A stretch of 64,000 nt of DNA from Paguma larvata (GCA_030068075.1 CM057826.1:69909312-69973311), one strand, 5' to 3'. Numbered from the stretch's first letter, positions 12,226 to 23,022 are shown. The notes: a model not told the origin generated them from the sequence alone. Translations and numbers: made by a program.

Positions 12226-12450
12226 GGGGAGCCTGGTTGGCTAAGTGGTTAACCCTCAGACTCTTGATTTCAGCTCAAGTCATAATCTCACGGTTCATGA
12301 GATCAAGCCCCATGTTGATCTCTACTGGCACTGCAGAGCCTGCTTGGGATTCTCTCTCTCCCTGTCTCCTCTCTCTCTGCTCCTTCCCCATTTATGTACA
12401 CTCTCCCTCTCAAAAAAAATAAAAATAAAAAAAAATTATATTTAAAAAAT
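12226..12450 (+). mobile_element. SINEC element with target duplication
   Basis: Full-length head (GGGGAGCCTGG…), CT-rich region and A-rich tail. It is flanked by AATAATTTTCCT at 12214-12225 and 12451-12462, a perfect 12-bp target duplication. Few CpGs remain, so it is not among the youngest copies. Confidence 0.95.
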
Positions 12451-12545
12451 AATAATTTTCCTAAAGATTTAGATAAAATATCATAAAATAAACTATAAAT
12501 AGTCAATTTCAGTAAAAGTTAATGATTCAAGTTAAGAAAAATGGG

Positions 12546-12610
12546 CATATATACACATTAAGCATATATATGTATATACATATATATATATGTATTTATA
12601 TATATATATA
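12546..12610. repeat. TA/TG-rich microsatellite
   Basis: Imperfect ATATATGTATATACATATAT units ending in a TATA run. The string contains several short palindromes. Confidence 0.8.
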
Positions 12611-12656
12611 AGAATCCAAAATAAGTTTAAATATTTAAAATTGCTTATTTATTTTT

Positions 12657-12868
12657 ACTTCTTATTTTATTTTATTTATTTATTTTGAGAGAGAGAGAGC
12701 ATGAGCAGGGGAGGGGCAGCGGGAGGGAGAGAGGGAGAGAATCCAAAGCAGGCTCTGCACTGTCAACAGAAAGCTCAGTGTGGGCCTGGAACTCACAGAC
12801 CATGAGATCATGACCTGAGCTGAAACCAAGGGTTGGATGCTTAATTGACTAAGCCACCCAGGTGCTCC
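12657..12868 (-). mobile_element. SINEC element, antisense
   Basis: Reverse-complement SINEC with T-rich tail (12660s), GAGAGAGAGAGAG block and head ending …GCCACCCAGGTGCTCC. Flanks share TATTTATTTTT (12646-12656 and 12869-12879), a likely target duplication that is low in complexity. Confidence 0.93.
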
Positions 12869-13053
12869 TATTTATTTTTTAAACATGTTTTAAAAAAATT
12901 GTCCTGCATATACAATTATTTGAAAATCAAGTACACAAAATTCAGAGAAATAAGCAAAAACATCTTCATAAAAATTGTCATCCTTATCATTTGTTTATGA
13001 AAAAGACTCCTTGAAACAAGAATCATAAAATGCAATAATTAAAAACTTGAGTC

Positions 13054-13283
13054 GGGGCACCTGGGTGGTTCAGTCGGTTAAGCGACTGACTTCAGCTCAG
13101 GTCATGATCTCACGGTCTGTGAGTTCGAGCCCCGCATCGGGCTCTGTGCTGATGGCTCAGAGCCTGGAGCCTGCTTCGGATTCTGCGTCTCCCTCTCTCT
13201 GCCCTTCCCCTACTCATATTCTGTTTCTATGTCTCTCAAAAGTAAATAAACATTAAAAAAATTAAAAAAAAACAAAAACAAAA
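13054..13283 (+). mobile_element. SINEC_Fc-like element, first of a stacked pair
   Basis: Full-length copy with GGGGCACCTGGGTGG start, intact GTTCGAGCC B box and retained CpGs. It is bounded by AAAAACTTGAGTC (13041-13053 and 13284-13296), a perfect 13-bp target duplication. The right copy of the duplication abuts the next SINE directly. Confidence 0.96.
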
Positions 13284-13298
13284 AAAAACTTGAGTCTT

Positions 13299-13458
13299 GG
13301 GTGCCTGGGTGGCTCAGTCAGGTGTCTGACTTTGGGTCAGATCATGATCTCATGGCCCGTGAGTACGAGCTCCATGTCAGGCTCTGTGCTAACTGCTGAG
13401 AGACTGGAGCCTGCTTCAGAGTCTGCATCTCCTTCTTTTTCTGTCTTCCCCCCACTTG

Positions 13459-13493
<35 letters not shown>

Positions 13494-13521
13494 GTAAATG
13501 AACATTAATTTTTTTTTTTAA
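13299..13521 (+). mobile_element. SINEC element, second of a stacked pair
   Basis: Same orientation as its left neighbour but more diverged, with a GAGTACGAGC B box and a (CT)14 expansion at 13462-13489. Flanks read CTTGAGTCTT (13289-13298) and TTTGAGTCTT (13522-13531). Because it is older, it probably inserted first and the 13054-13283 copy then entered its left target duplication. Confidence 0.93.
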
Positions 13522-13531
13522 TTTGAGTCTT

Positions 13532-14690
13532 ACTTTGCCCTTTAAAGTGTTAAATGTATCCTTCATCTTAAATGGTAACATGTGTGAGCCTCTTGATTCT
13601 TTTCCTCACTCTAAGATAGTACAAATTTATGTGGTCACTTTAAGAGGTAAGATTGTCCCAGTTCGAGCAAAATGCCTAGCATCGTGTAATAATCAAAAGT
13701 TGAAACTAATTTAATATTAAACTATCTTGTTCTTCCCAGATGAGTCTGAATATTTACTAAAATCTCCCTTGTAGAGTCTTCTTGATCAGAATCACTTTGC
13801 TCTTAAACGACCCCAGGACCAAAGTCCTTCCGTGAGTTCCATGTCTTGTCCCACAAGTCCTACAGACTTGTCACATCAGCAGCAAAGTGTGCAGCCATCT
13901 TCTAAGTGAGCCTCTCCTTTTATGCTGCCCTGAGGTTTTTTGCCAGTGTATCCTCCCTTAGTTTCCTTAAAGGTGTTCACAGGTTACAAAACTATGTCCA
14001 CTAACGGCAGCAGACATATAACAAGTTTCCATAAACACCCACTAAGCTAACTTCCTTCTCCCCTCCAAAGCAATTCACAAGACTTTCCAAACAATTTTTC
14101 CTCAAAACTTAGAAGCTTTCCAGTCTCTCAAAAATCCCATCCTTATGTTCTCTCCCCGTTAATGAGTTCCTCAATAGGTTTATGACCACTTTGCCTGAAA
14201 TTGCTCATAGTGGACTATGTAATGTAGGAGCATGTATTGTCCCCATGCCTCAACTGAAATTGGGTTGGCAGAATTCCAAATTCAGTTGTTGTGTGCATGC
14301 ATACAGCTAGAATTACAGGAAAATTTTATTTAAAATACAGTGCGCATCTATTGACATTTAAATAAAACATATTAACGTTCCTCATTTAAATGTTAAAAAG
14401 GAAGAAATGTTACACTTATAGATCGATCTTTTATATTTCCTATATTTTCAAGAAATTCTAGTTTTTAGTTATTGCTTTTGTGAAATTTCTTCAAATTTTA
14501 CTTTTTTTCACCTTCAGAAAGCATGCTTCATTATTTTTTCAACTTTGTCTTTTTAACTGTGAAAATTTTCAAACATAGAAAATCTAAATGTATGTGTTTG
14601 CATGCACGTGTGTGTCCTCTAGAGTCAAACATTGTTATTGTTTTATCTGTAATTGTTTATTCTCTTTGTAATTTTTTTCCCCCTGAACTA
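13532..14690. other. Unassigned sequence with an exon-like segment
   Basis: Moderately AT-rich and free of recognised SINE or LINE. It contains the exon-like interval 13775-13905 described separately. It could also hold an LTR-type repeat that I cannot name. Confidence 0.35.
13775..13905 (+). other. Exon-like segment, identity unknown
   Basis: A possible acceptor (…ACTAAAATCTCCCTTGTAG) with a branch-point-like TACTAAA precedes 43 open codons. The frame reads SLLDQNHFALKRPQDQ… and becomes rich in Ser, Pro and Gln. It ends at a donor-like AA|GTGAGC; a TGA would follow if the frame read on. I do not recognise the peptide. A stop-free run of this length is expected by chance fairly often, and a second GTGAGT lies inside at 13832. 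It is a candidate only. Confidence 0.15.
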
Positions 14691-14700
14691 TTTGAAAGTG

Positions 14701-15323
14701 TGTTGCAGGTCTGTACTAGATCCAGGTTTGGGAACATTCCAGAACTTCTCATTCTCTCTTCTCAGGACTCAACTTTTGTTTTGTTTCCTGATCAAAACAA
14801 CCTTGGCAAAGGCTCATGCCGTTCCCACCATTGTAAAGTTGTGGGCACTGATTCTACCACAGACCTAAGTGCCTCATGCCTCAGTGCATGAGACCACTGT
14901 GCCTGCGCCCTGGCTGTGTTGGCCACAAAGATTTTGGCCTCACCCTATCCTGCCTGGTAGTCAGGCGATACAACTTGAATATGATTCAGAGTTAAGATTC
15001 ATGGAATTGACTTTGATAAAGAGATACAGGAACAAGGAGGAAGAAGCAACCAATAAATTTATTTTCTTCTCCGTCTTCTCCCCTCGCAGACTACTTCAAA
15101 ATGCAGTAGATTTGTACAGTCCTCTGGAGGTAGCCTATGGAGCCAAACAATCAAGTTGTGAAACTGGCCAGTTCAAGTATAGAGCTCCTTGTAATCGCTG
15201 TCCCTCTTTCCTTGCCTCACTGCCCATTGCTCTCATGCCTGTTTCTCTGAAATCACTCCTCCCCATTAGTTGTTAGCACATACACTTTTTTCTCAGGCTC
15301 TGTTCTCTAGGAAATTGGTGTAA
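14701..15323 (+). mobile_element. ERVL-type 5' LTR, degraded
   Basis: The right edge is set by a retroviral-type primer site at 15325. Inside, CAATAAATTTATT (about 15050) is followed by a CT-rich TTCTTCTCCGTCTTCTCCCCTCGC stretch in two parts, typical of class III LTRs near the polyadenylation signal. The left edge is uncertain; 14701 is the first TG giving a plausible LTR length of about 620 bases. Family assignment (MLT2/MLT1-like) is inference. Confidence 0.55.
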
Positions 15324-15324
15324 T

Positions 15325-15339
15325 TGGTGCCAGGAGTGG
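15325..15339 (+). other. Retroviral primer-binding site (Leu-tRNA type)
   Basis: TGGTGCCAGGAGTGG resembles the 3' end complement of leucine tRNA used by ERVL-class elements to start reverse transcription. It lies just after the presumed LTR end, where such a site is expected. Confidence 0.7.
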
Positions 15340-17240
15340 CACTAGAAAGCAGACAGAACTTTGGGGCTGGCTTTTGGGGTTGGATTGTTTTCCATTCTGA
15401 AGGAAATAGAAACCTTATTGCTGTTGGTGAAGGGATGGTAGCAATCCCTGATATTTGGTGATGTCATGATGGCATAGATGTCAAAAGCATGGAGTGGGGG
15501 CACCTGAGTGGCTCAGTCAGTTAAGTACCTGACTTCGGCTCAGGTAATGATCTCACAGCCTATGAGTTCGAGCCCCACATGGGGCTCTGTGCTGATGGCT
15601 CAGAGCCTGGAGTCAGCTTCGGATTCTGTGTCTCCCTCTCTCTCTGCCCTTCCCCTGCTCATGCTCTGTCTGTCTCTCTCCCTCTCTCAAAAACAAATAA
15701 AACATTATAAAATTAAAAAAAATATATGTAGTGGAAGATCAGTGGCCGCTTCGAGTGAGTGACCAGTCTGATGTAATGATAATGGTGTAGTTTGTGGCAG
15801 TGAAAGTCTGGAAAAGACAAACAGGTGAATGACAACAGATTGTCAGCTTAAAGGCAGATAGTGCAAGTCAGAGGGCCTCGATGGCAGCAGTAAGGGAGAC
15901 TCCCATCTTCCTGTAGTCTCAGACTGTACTCTTGGCACACTGCTAGGCGCTAACAGAAACTGAGCAACCGAACTGAGGCATCAAGTAGCTTTGGGCAAGA
16001 GCACCCACTGATGAGCTGATCGATATCAAATCAGTTGAGTCACATGTTGTTTTGCAGTAGAGGAGGCAAACTCTGTTGAAAAATAAGAATGATAAATGAG
16101 GAATCACATTCAAGTCTTTCCAGATGGCATAAAAAATGAGATGAGTCAGTGTTCTGGATTCCCCTGTCCCCTACTTCTCTTGCTCCCTGAACACACAATG
16201 ACCCCTGGGACATTCTCAATGCTCAACCTCAGAGGAGGAAACGGGTTAGGCCTGGCTTACAAATGAATAGAAGCGATAATATCGGTACCACTCAGAGATA
16301 GACCGTGGCTCCATCACAGCTCCACTGTGAGGGCAACAGTGAGAGAAAACTGTTCAGGGGGCAGAGCTGGGAGTGGTACACTTGATTGGCATTTATGAGG
16401 GAGAGAGAGGTGGCCCAAGGTAGAAATAAGGGCTGACTCCTCAGCTATGATAAATGATTGGGAAACTGGTGAAGAGACTGGGAAAAAAACACCAGAAGGT
16501 CAGGAAATGCCCTTCGGTAGGTGTATGGATGTGGATGGACTTGAAATAGGAAATATGTGTACAGAAATTTTTGTCTAACTTCACTGACCACCAGAGAACA
16601 TTTACTCAAGGAGGAAATTGCAACTAGGTGGACAGGATGGCCCGTCCTATGGATGTCAAACATCCTTCCCACTCAAGGAAAAGAAAGGCACTGGCAGCAA
16701 TAGAGGCCTCTTTTACCAAGCTGAGATATTGCTTCCGCTGATAAGTATCTAAATTTCTAGCATCAGAAGCTGATTTTATATATTTAATGATTTCTCATCA
16801 AAACCAGCTGATCCTCTTGGGACATGACAGTTACTATGAACCTCTTCTACTCTCAAGGGAGCAGCAATGCACCCTTATTAAAGTCAACATTATACTCCAA
16901 ATTCGGCCTTGCCTTCTCTGACTTTGAAACCTTGAGCATAACCACCATTCAAGGGCTTACAGAATGACAGACATATCCGTGTTGTATTGCTTCAGATCGA
17001 AGGACTTGTTCATGGCAAAAGAGAGATAACAATTGGCCTAAGATCATGGAATTTGTTGATTTTACCATTTTACCCCCAAACCCAGAAACTGCTTGTCTGA
17101 AAAAGTGATGAAAAGCCTGTTGGTGATGAAGCTAAGGTACCAGTTTCTGGCAATACCTTTCCCATGTGGGGTATAGTCTTACAGGTTATGCTATATGCTC
17201 TTGATCAGTAAGAAATGCATAGTGACAGGTCCTTAAGAAC
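15340..17240 (+). pseudogene. ERVL-type internal region with RNase H/integrase remnants
   Basis: After the primer site comes a short leader, a nested SINE, and text that parallels the end of ERVL pol. Around 16430-16640 the plus-strand reading recalls the end of RNase H; around 16930-17210 it recalls the integrase core, including an Ala-Ser-Asp triplet (16989-16997) at the position of a catalytic aspartate. Stops occur throughout, so nothing can be translated. The span is much too short for complete gag and pol, so most of gag, protease and reverse transcriptase are deleted. It continues after the L1 at 18006. Confidence 0.7.
15498..15725 (+). mobile_element. SINEC element inside the ERVL relic
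   Basis: Full-length copy from GGGGCACCTGAGTGG to a T/A-rich tail with a GTTCGAGCC box. Flanks ATGGAGTGG (15489-15497) and ATGTAGTGG (15726-15734) form a 9-bp duplication with one mismatch. It postdates the retroviral element. Confidence 0.94.
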
Positions 17241-17842
17241 AGGAAATACAAATCAAAACCACACTGAGATACCACCTCACACCAGTCAGAGTGGCTAAAA
17301 TGAACAAATCAGGAAACTATAGATGCTGGCGAGGATGTGGAGAAGTAGGCACCCTCCTACACTGTTGGTGGGAATGCAAACTGGTGCAGCCACTCTGGAA
17401 AACGGTGTGGAGTTTCCTCAAAAAAATGAAAATAGAGCTACCCTATGATCCAGCAATTGCCCTGCTAGGAATCTACCCAAGAGACACAGGAATGCTGATG
17501 CATAGGAGCACGTGTACCCCAATGTTCATAGCAGCACTTTCGACAATAGCCAAATCATGGAAAGAGACCAAGTGCCCATCAACTGACGAATGGATAAAGA
17601 AGTTATGGTACTTATATACAATGGACTGCTACGTGGCAATGAGAAAAAATGAAATCTGGCCATGTGTAACAACATGGATGGAACTGGAGTGTATTATGTT
17701 AAGTGAAATAAGTCAGTCAGAAAAAGACAGATACCATATGTTTCCACGAATAGGTGGACTTTGTGAGACTAAGCAAAAACCAGGGGGAGGGGAAGAGGGG
17801 AAAGGAAAAAAAGACACAGAGAGGGAGGGAGATAAAACATAA
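17241..17842 (+). pseudogene. L1 ORF2 C-terminal domain, frame open
   Basis: About 200 codons are open from the truncation point to the stop. The reading starts with QEIQIKTTLRYHLTPVR, then the cysteine motif [18 protein letters not shown] with all four CX3CX7HX4C ligands present, then [38 protein letters not shown] and WIKKLWYLYTMD. This region binds nucleic acid and is needed for efficient L1 mobility. Without endonuclease and reverse transcriptase the fragment is not functional. The open frame and intact motif point to a recent insertion. The last 30 or so residues are Gly/Lys/Glu-rich, unlike human ORF2. Confidence 0.93.
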
Positions 17843-17998
17843 GAGACTCTCAAAGACTAAGAAAAAAACTGAGGGTAAGGGGGATGAGGGAGGGGGGAGA
17901 GGGGGTGATGGGCATTAAAAAGGGCACATGTTGGGATGAACACTGGGTGTTATATGTAAACCAATTTGAAAATAAACTATTATAAAATTTAAAAAAAA
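17241..17998 (+). mobile_element. L1, 5'-truncated, relatively young
   Basis: Begins within ORF2 and runs through the stop at 17842, a G-rich 3'UTR (GGGATGAGGGAGGGGGGAG) and an A-tail. The body reads like a carnivore L1 3' end. AAGAACA occurs at both edges (17235-17241 and 17999-18005), suggesting a short target duplication. It splits the ERVL relic. Confidence 0.93.
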
Positions 17999-18005
17999 AA
18001 GAACA

Positions 18006-18262
18006 AGAGTACACTAGTTTAAGAATCAAGAAGTAAAAATCGGACTGTTCCTTTTTACCATCACTCCCTTCATTTGGTGCTTTTGCTCCTTGAAAAATAA
18101 ACTCTGCTTAGTTAGAAGTTCTGGTTCACAGGTGAAGAAGTGTGCTTTTGCCAAGAGACACAGTGAGAATTCCACTAATTGGAAACTTTCACCACTAACT
18201 AACCGCATATGAATTTTCATCCTATGGAATTATCAGACAATGACAAGAGTACAAATACTGCC
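18006..18262 (+). pseudogene. ERVL-type pol, continuation after the L1
   Basis: Text such as TTGGTGCTTTTGCTCCTTG, AGTTCTGGTTCACAGG and AAGAGACACAGTGAGAATTCC follows the order seen downstream of integrase in ERVL internal sequences. This indicates that the L1 at 17241 inserted into one element. The end is unclear; similarity fades before the SINE at 18280. Confidence 0.55.
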
Positions 18263-18279
18263 TAGGAAAATCAACCTTG

Positions 18280-18485
18280 AGGGGTGCCTGGGCGGCTCAG
18301 TCAGTTAAGCATCTGACTCTTGATCTTGGCTTAGGTGATGATCTCGTGGTTTGTGCGTTTGAGCCCTTCCTCAGGCTCTGCACTGGCAGCGCAGAGCCTG
18401 CTTAGGATTCTGTCTCCTCTCTGCCCCTCCCCCACTCACTCTTTCTCTCTGTCCATCTCTCTCTCTAAATAAACTTAAAAGAAAA
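18280..18485 (+). mobile_element. SINEC element with 15-bp duplication
   Basis: Head GGGGTGCCTGGGCGGCTCAG, CT-rich middle and short A-tail. The flanks are identical over GGAAAATCAACCTTG (18265-18279 and 18486-18500). Confidence 0.97.
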
Positions 18486-18500
18486 GGAAAATCAACCTTG

Positions 18501-20828
18501 CTTAGCTTGAAAAGCTTGTTGTCACTGACAAATCCATCAGTAAGTAGGGAAGACCCAATGGATTTACTTGGAAATATGGTCAAGGATAGATCTAATGGGA
18601 AATCCCAAAAACTGTGGATCAACTGAGATGAGGCAATTAAAGGCTTAGAATACTTGAAGGAGAAACTCTGGAACACCTTACAGGTAAACGACTCAGAATG
18701 TCTAAATTTCTGATCAAGTATGATGAAAATCTAGAATGGGAGATGGAGACGAAAATTTAAAAAAATAACAATTTCCAGAACCATCTGCAACATGAGAACA
18801 ATAACTTGGTTTGCTAACATTTCTATCCAGTCTAGTTTTCAGAGATTCCTCTGCAACAAAGTGAGTTCCTCACTTTGAAAGTATGGAGATGCATCTCAGT
18901 TTTCAGAGAAGTGAGAAGGCTTTGATCTCACATGAGATATGGATGTTGTAAAATGATGTCAGGGGCCAGTGAACCATACAATGCCCAAACTTTGTAGCAC
19001 TCCAGATCTGCCTGAGTTCTCCCACTACCCCCACCTCCAGCCTGGCTGCCCGCCGTGCTTCCTGGCCAGAGTAGAGCTTACACATTTCAGAACTAACGAA
19101 ATGATATTAGAGTACTGGTCTATATTGCTGACATTAATTCTATCATAGACTAAAAAATCACATTTTAACCTACTGACAGGCCGTGACTGGACTGTACCTA
19201 CGGATAACGTTGCTTTACCAGAGGCTTTCTGGTGGAGCTGAGACTTGACTTGATAGTTCAAGAGAGTCAACTTTACGTTGGGTGGATGCTGAGCACTAAG
19301 CCGTAAGAGATGGGAAGAACTGATGGTAAGTAGTTTGCGTCTCAGGGCTACAGGTACTGTAGCTTCATACAGTCTTTCTAAGGGATGCCCTGTAAGATCA
19401 ACCAGCTTTAGTTTTCTGCAAAGCTGTGTCTCAAATATTTAATACACTCTCTTGAATTTTATTGTCCTCCTTGCCTCGCTTTCATTTCTTCTCATGCTTT
19501 CTATCCTGCCCTCAATAAAACATTACCCCATCTACATTTGTCACAGCCCCTAAGTAGGTTTTCTAGAGAACATGAGATAAATTAAGACATCATGAATTTT
19601 CAGCAGCCACCTCTAAAAGGATTCTAAAAAATAAAGGTATTCTTATGTATAACCACAATACCATTATCACAGCAAAGGAGATTAATAAGTCTATAAGTGC
19701 GTATCTCCTAGAATATCTTTCCCAGCTATTCATTTTTAATATCAGTATACAACCAGTATTCACACACTGCATTTATTTATTGCCTATTTTAGTTTCTTTT
19801 AATCTAAAACACTGCTTACCTTTTTATGGCATTGATTTTTTAAGTACTCCGGCTAGTATTTTTGAATCCTTCCTCGTGGTGACATTTGCTTTGTGCCTCT
19901 CTCTTTTTGTGAATAAGGCATGCTGAGTATACACCAGGCTTTGAAAAGACCGGAATATGCAGAACTTCATTCTGCAACAACTGTACCCACACTAGCTTGG
20001 CTGACTCCCCATGAACCATTCAGTAAATTTGTTTAGAGAGGAACTCTTTCATTTTCGCTTCTTGTTATTAGGCTCGCTTTTAGATATTTGACAGTTCTTT
20101 ATCACGTCATTATTTCTCTGATATCCTGTCACATTTGTCACTCCTGCCTTTTATAAAGGTCTTCAAACTTGGAGCATTTCCTAGTCTTTGGGGAAAACCT
20201 ACTATCTTTTTCACAGTACTAAATTCGGGCTGTGTTCAAGAGAGTAGCTTTTTAAATCATGCTGTATTTATTGGTTAATATACTTTTTTCTTTTTTTCAC
20301 ATTGCATACTTTAATTGAAAACTTTTTTTGTGTTGATAGAGAAACTTATATCCTTTCTATTGTTGTGGGTTAATGCTTTAGTTGCAATTAATTTACTGCC
20401 ATCTAATGAGCTTTCAAAAAGGAAAGGTTAAAAATATCATTTATAAAAATGTGACCTGAAAGTTGTACTTACCACATCTGCTTGCATCATTTGGCACAAA
20501 CTTAATCAATGGCCATGCATAGCTACAATGGAGCCTGAGAAGGGCATTCTCCAGCTGGGTAACACTGTGCAAGGAAAGCCAGATTGTTCTTTTGTAAGAA
20601 GGAAGAATGAATCATGGAATGATTAGCACTCTTAATAACACAGTTTCTCCTAAATTTCCGAGAACTTTTGGGCATATTTAAGGATCTGAAAAGGGGTTAC
20701 ATTTGTTACTGCCTCTAATTTGTGGATTCCAGTTTCCCTCTTTATTATATTCTTTCTAATTATCCAAATCGTATCATCTCTTTTTCCTGACTTCATATTG
20801 AATATTTTGAAGTTTTCTTTAATGTCAG
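18501..20828. other. Unassigned, possibly further retroviral remnant
   Basis: 2.3 kb with no coding frame I recognise. The first part (to about 19560) could be the eroded rest of the ERVL element and its 3' LTR; CAATAAAACATT near 19512 would suit an LTR end, but I cannot align it with the left LTR. The rest is AT-rich. Confidence 0.3.
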
Positions 20829-21188
20829 TCCTGTAAACAGAACGTGTGTGTTCCTCAAAAGTTCATACACTAAATCCTAATGTCCAATATGATAGTATAA
20901 GAATATGGGGCCTTTGGGATGTGATTAGGTCATGAAGGTGCAACCCTCATGAATGGAATTATTGCTTTTATAAAAGAGACTCCAGTGAGCTCCCTTGTCC
21001 TTTCCACCATGTAAGGACACTGTGAGAAGACGTTTGGCTGTGAACCAGACACCCATATTAGACACCAGTCTGCTGCCATGTTCATATTAAACTTCCATCT
21101 TCCAGAACTGTGAGAAATAAATTTCTGTTGTGTACAAGACACCCAATCATTGTTATTCTATTATAGAAACCCTACTGGACTAAGACTG
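20829..21188 (+). mobile_element. MaLR-type (MLT1-like) LTR
   Basis: Shows in order the family text …CCTAATGTCCAATATGATAG, GGGGCCTTTGGGATGTGATT, CCCTCATGAATGG, TTTATAAAAGAGACTCCAG, CCAGAACTGTGAGAAATAAA and a final ACTAAGAC. The GAGAAATAAATTT block contains the polyadenylation signal. No internal region is attached, so it is a solitary LTR. Confidence 0.8.
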
Positions 21189-21435
21189 TCAGTAACTAGA
21201 TTTTCAGAAATAGAAACTCTGTAATTTAGTTTAACATATTTTTGATTCTCTAATTTGTTCCTCTTGGATTTCATTATTTTTTTACTAATCCAAGTAACCC
21301 TTTTATCTCATTTTTTTTGTTTTTTCTTTTATCAACTTACTTTGACTTCTAACTTTAGTGAACTTCTTTTTTATTGTTTCTCATTAGTGTTTCATCTGTG
21401 GAAATTTACGTTTTTCTTTTTTTTTCTCCATAGTG

Positions 21436-22279
21436 TACAGTAAAACCTTGGTTTGCATGCATAATTCGTTCTGGAAACATGCTTGTAATCCAACACACTT
21501 ATATATGAAAGCAAATTTCCCCAAGAGTAATAATGGAAACTCAGATGATTCATTCCATAGCCAAAAATAGTCGTTAAAAAGTTATAATACTATAATGTAA
21601 TACAAAATAATAACAAAAATCTAAAGTATAAAGAAAAGTAAACAAATTAACCTGCACTTACCTTTCAAAATCTTCGTGGCTGGTATGAGAGAAACAAGAG
21701 AGAGGAGGGTATTGTGTAGGATCACTTTCACTATCAGGAACAGAATCATTGCTATCTGTTTGCTCAATGGAATCTTTTTCTGCATGGGGGCCGTTGTATA
21801 TGCTCTCACAGATGTTGACTAAAGTACTGTATTAATAAACTTGTCGTATACCGTGTTTAATGTAACTGGAAATAAGGCAGCAGTTCCTCATTGGAACTGG
21901 AAGGCAGGTAGCATGACCTAGAATTAAGAAAAGCATTCCTAGGCTTACTCTTGTACAGAAAAGCAAAAGACTGTCAGCAGGTGCCTTCAAGTGACAAAAA
22001 ATACACTAGTGCCAGTCGTGGACACCTTGCAGCATTCTGAAAAATCACTGATTTCTGCCAAACACTGCGGCCTGAGACCAAGCAGCTAAGCACGGGAGAC
22101 AGTCACCCACAATCCCACAGTGAGAGAGAGAGAGAGAGAGAAGAATCATGTGACATTCGGCATTATTTACTACTCATATTGCAAGATATTGCTCGTTTAT
22201 CAAGTTAAAATTTATTAGAAATGTTTCTTGTCCTGCGGAACACTTGCAGAACAAGCTTGCAATCCTAAGTTTTACTGTA
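21436..22279 (+). mobile_element. Tigger-like (Tc1/mariner) DNA transposon, non-autonomous
   Basis: The element proper is 21438-22277 (840 bp), flanked by TA on both sides. Its ends are inverted repeats: the left begins CAGTAAAACCTTGGTTTGCA, and the reverse complement of the right end begins CAGTAAAACTTAGGATTGCA. A 15-bp-plus TIR with TA duplication is diagnostic of Tc1/mariner/pogo elements. Just inside the right end an ACTTGCAG/TTCTGC-rich segment repeats parts of the TIR. No transposase frame is visible, so it is an internally deleted passenger. A GA microsatellite lies at 22122-22141. Confidence 0.88.
22122..22141. repeat. (GA)n microsatellite
   Basis: About ten GA units inside the DNA transposon. 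Confidence 0.85.
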
Positions 22280-22643
22280 CTTTCTTCTGCACTTGGTCTG
22301 TCTTCTAATTTTTAAAACAGAAATTACTTAATTTTAAAATTTAATTTTCCCTTTAAAAATATTAACTCTCATGTTTAAATTATGCCACATATTTTCTTTT
22401 CAATATTTTCAAAATTAATATGGTAAACTTTGTTCAGATCTTAGATTAGTCTGATGTCATGTGTCTGTATCCCACGTGATATGCTTCCCAGTATAATTGA
22501 CAAGTCCTTACTCTCTGAATAACAGTTTAGGTACTGGATGTTGTGTTATGTGTGTTATGGCACTGTGAAGAAACAAGACTAAAAAGAGGGGAAAAGATCG
22601 GCAGATGTTGTGTGCAGTATTTTCTTGCAGACATGAAAAATGC
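22280..22643. other. AT-rich sequence, nothing recognised
   Basis: Separates the DNA transposon from the next LTR. No frame or repeat identified. Confidence 0.35.
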
Positions 22644-23022
22644 TGTAATGGGATGAATTATTCCCTTTCAAAATTTTTGTGTTGAAGTCCGAACCCAGTT
22701 GCTCAGAATGAGCAAGATGTGGAGGTAGGGTTTTAAAGAGGAAATTAGGTAAAAATGAAGTCACGGGTGATGTGCCCTAATCTAAAATGACCGTTGTCCT
22801 TATAAGAAGAGAAGATTATGACACAGGCATGCAGAGAGGAAAGAGTGCGTGAAGACAGGGAAGACGGCCGTCGATAAGCCAAGGAGAGAGGTCTTGGAAG
22901 AAACCAACCCTGAGACCCCTGAATTTCAGACTTTCAGCCTACAGAATTGTCAAGAAAACTTTCCATTGTTTAAGCCACCAGTCTGCAGCACTTTGTTTTG
23001 ACAGTCCCAGCAAACAAATACA
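22644..23022 (+). mobile_element. MaLR (MLT1-like) LTR
   Basis: TGTAATGGGATGAATTATTC start, GTGTTGAAGTCCGAACCC, GTCCTTATAAGAAGAG, CATGCAGAGAGGAAAG, GGGAAGACGGCCGTC, AGCCAAGGAGAGAGG and a final TGTTTAAGCCACCAGTCTGC follow the MLT1 LTR consensus from end to end. It is a solitary LTR. Confidence 0.88.

Noticed and set aside
13054..13130. tRNA-like promoter boxes at this and about 20 other sites
   Set aside because: They are the heads of SINEC retroposons with CT-rich bodies and A-tails, not tRNA genes.
15000..15276. 135-codon frame ending near the primer site
   Set aside because: It spans the LTR of the ERVL relic; no retroviral protein is encoded there and the peptide is not recognisable.
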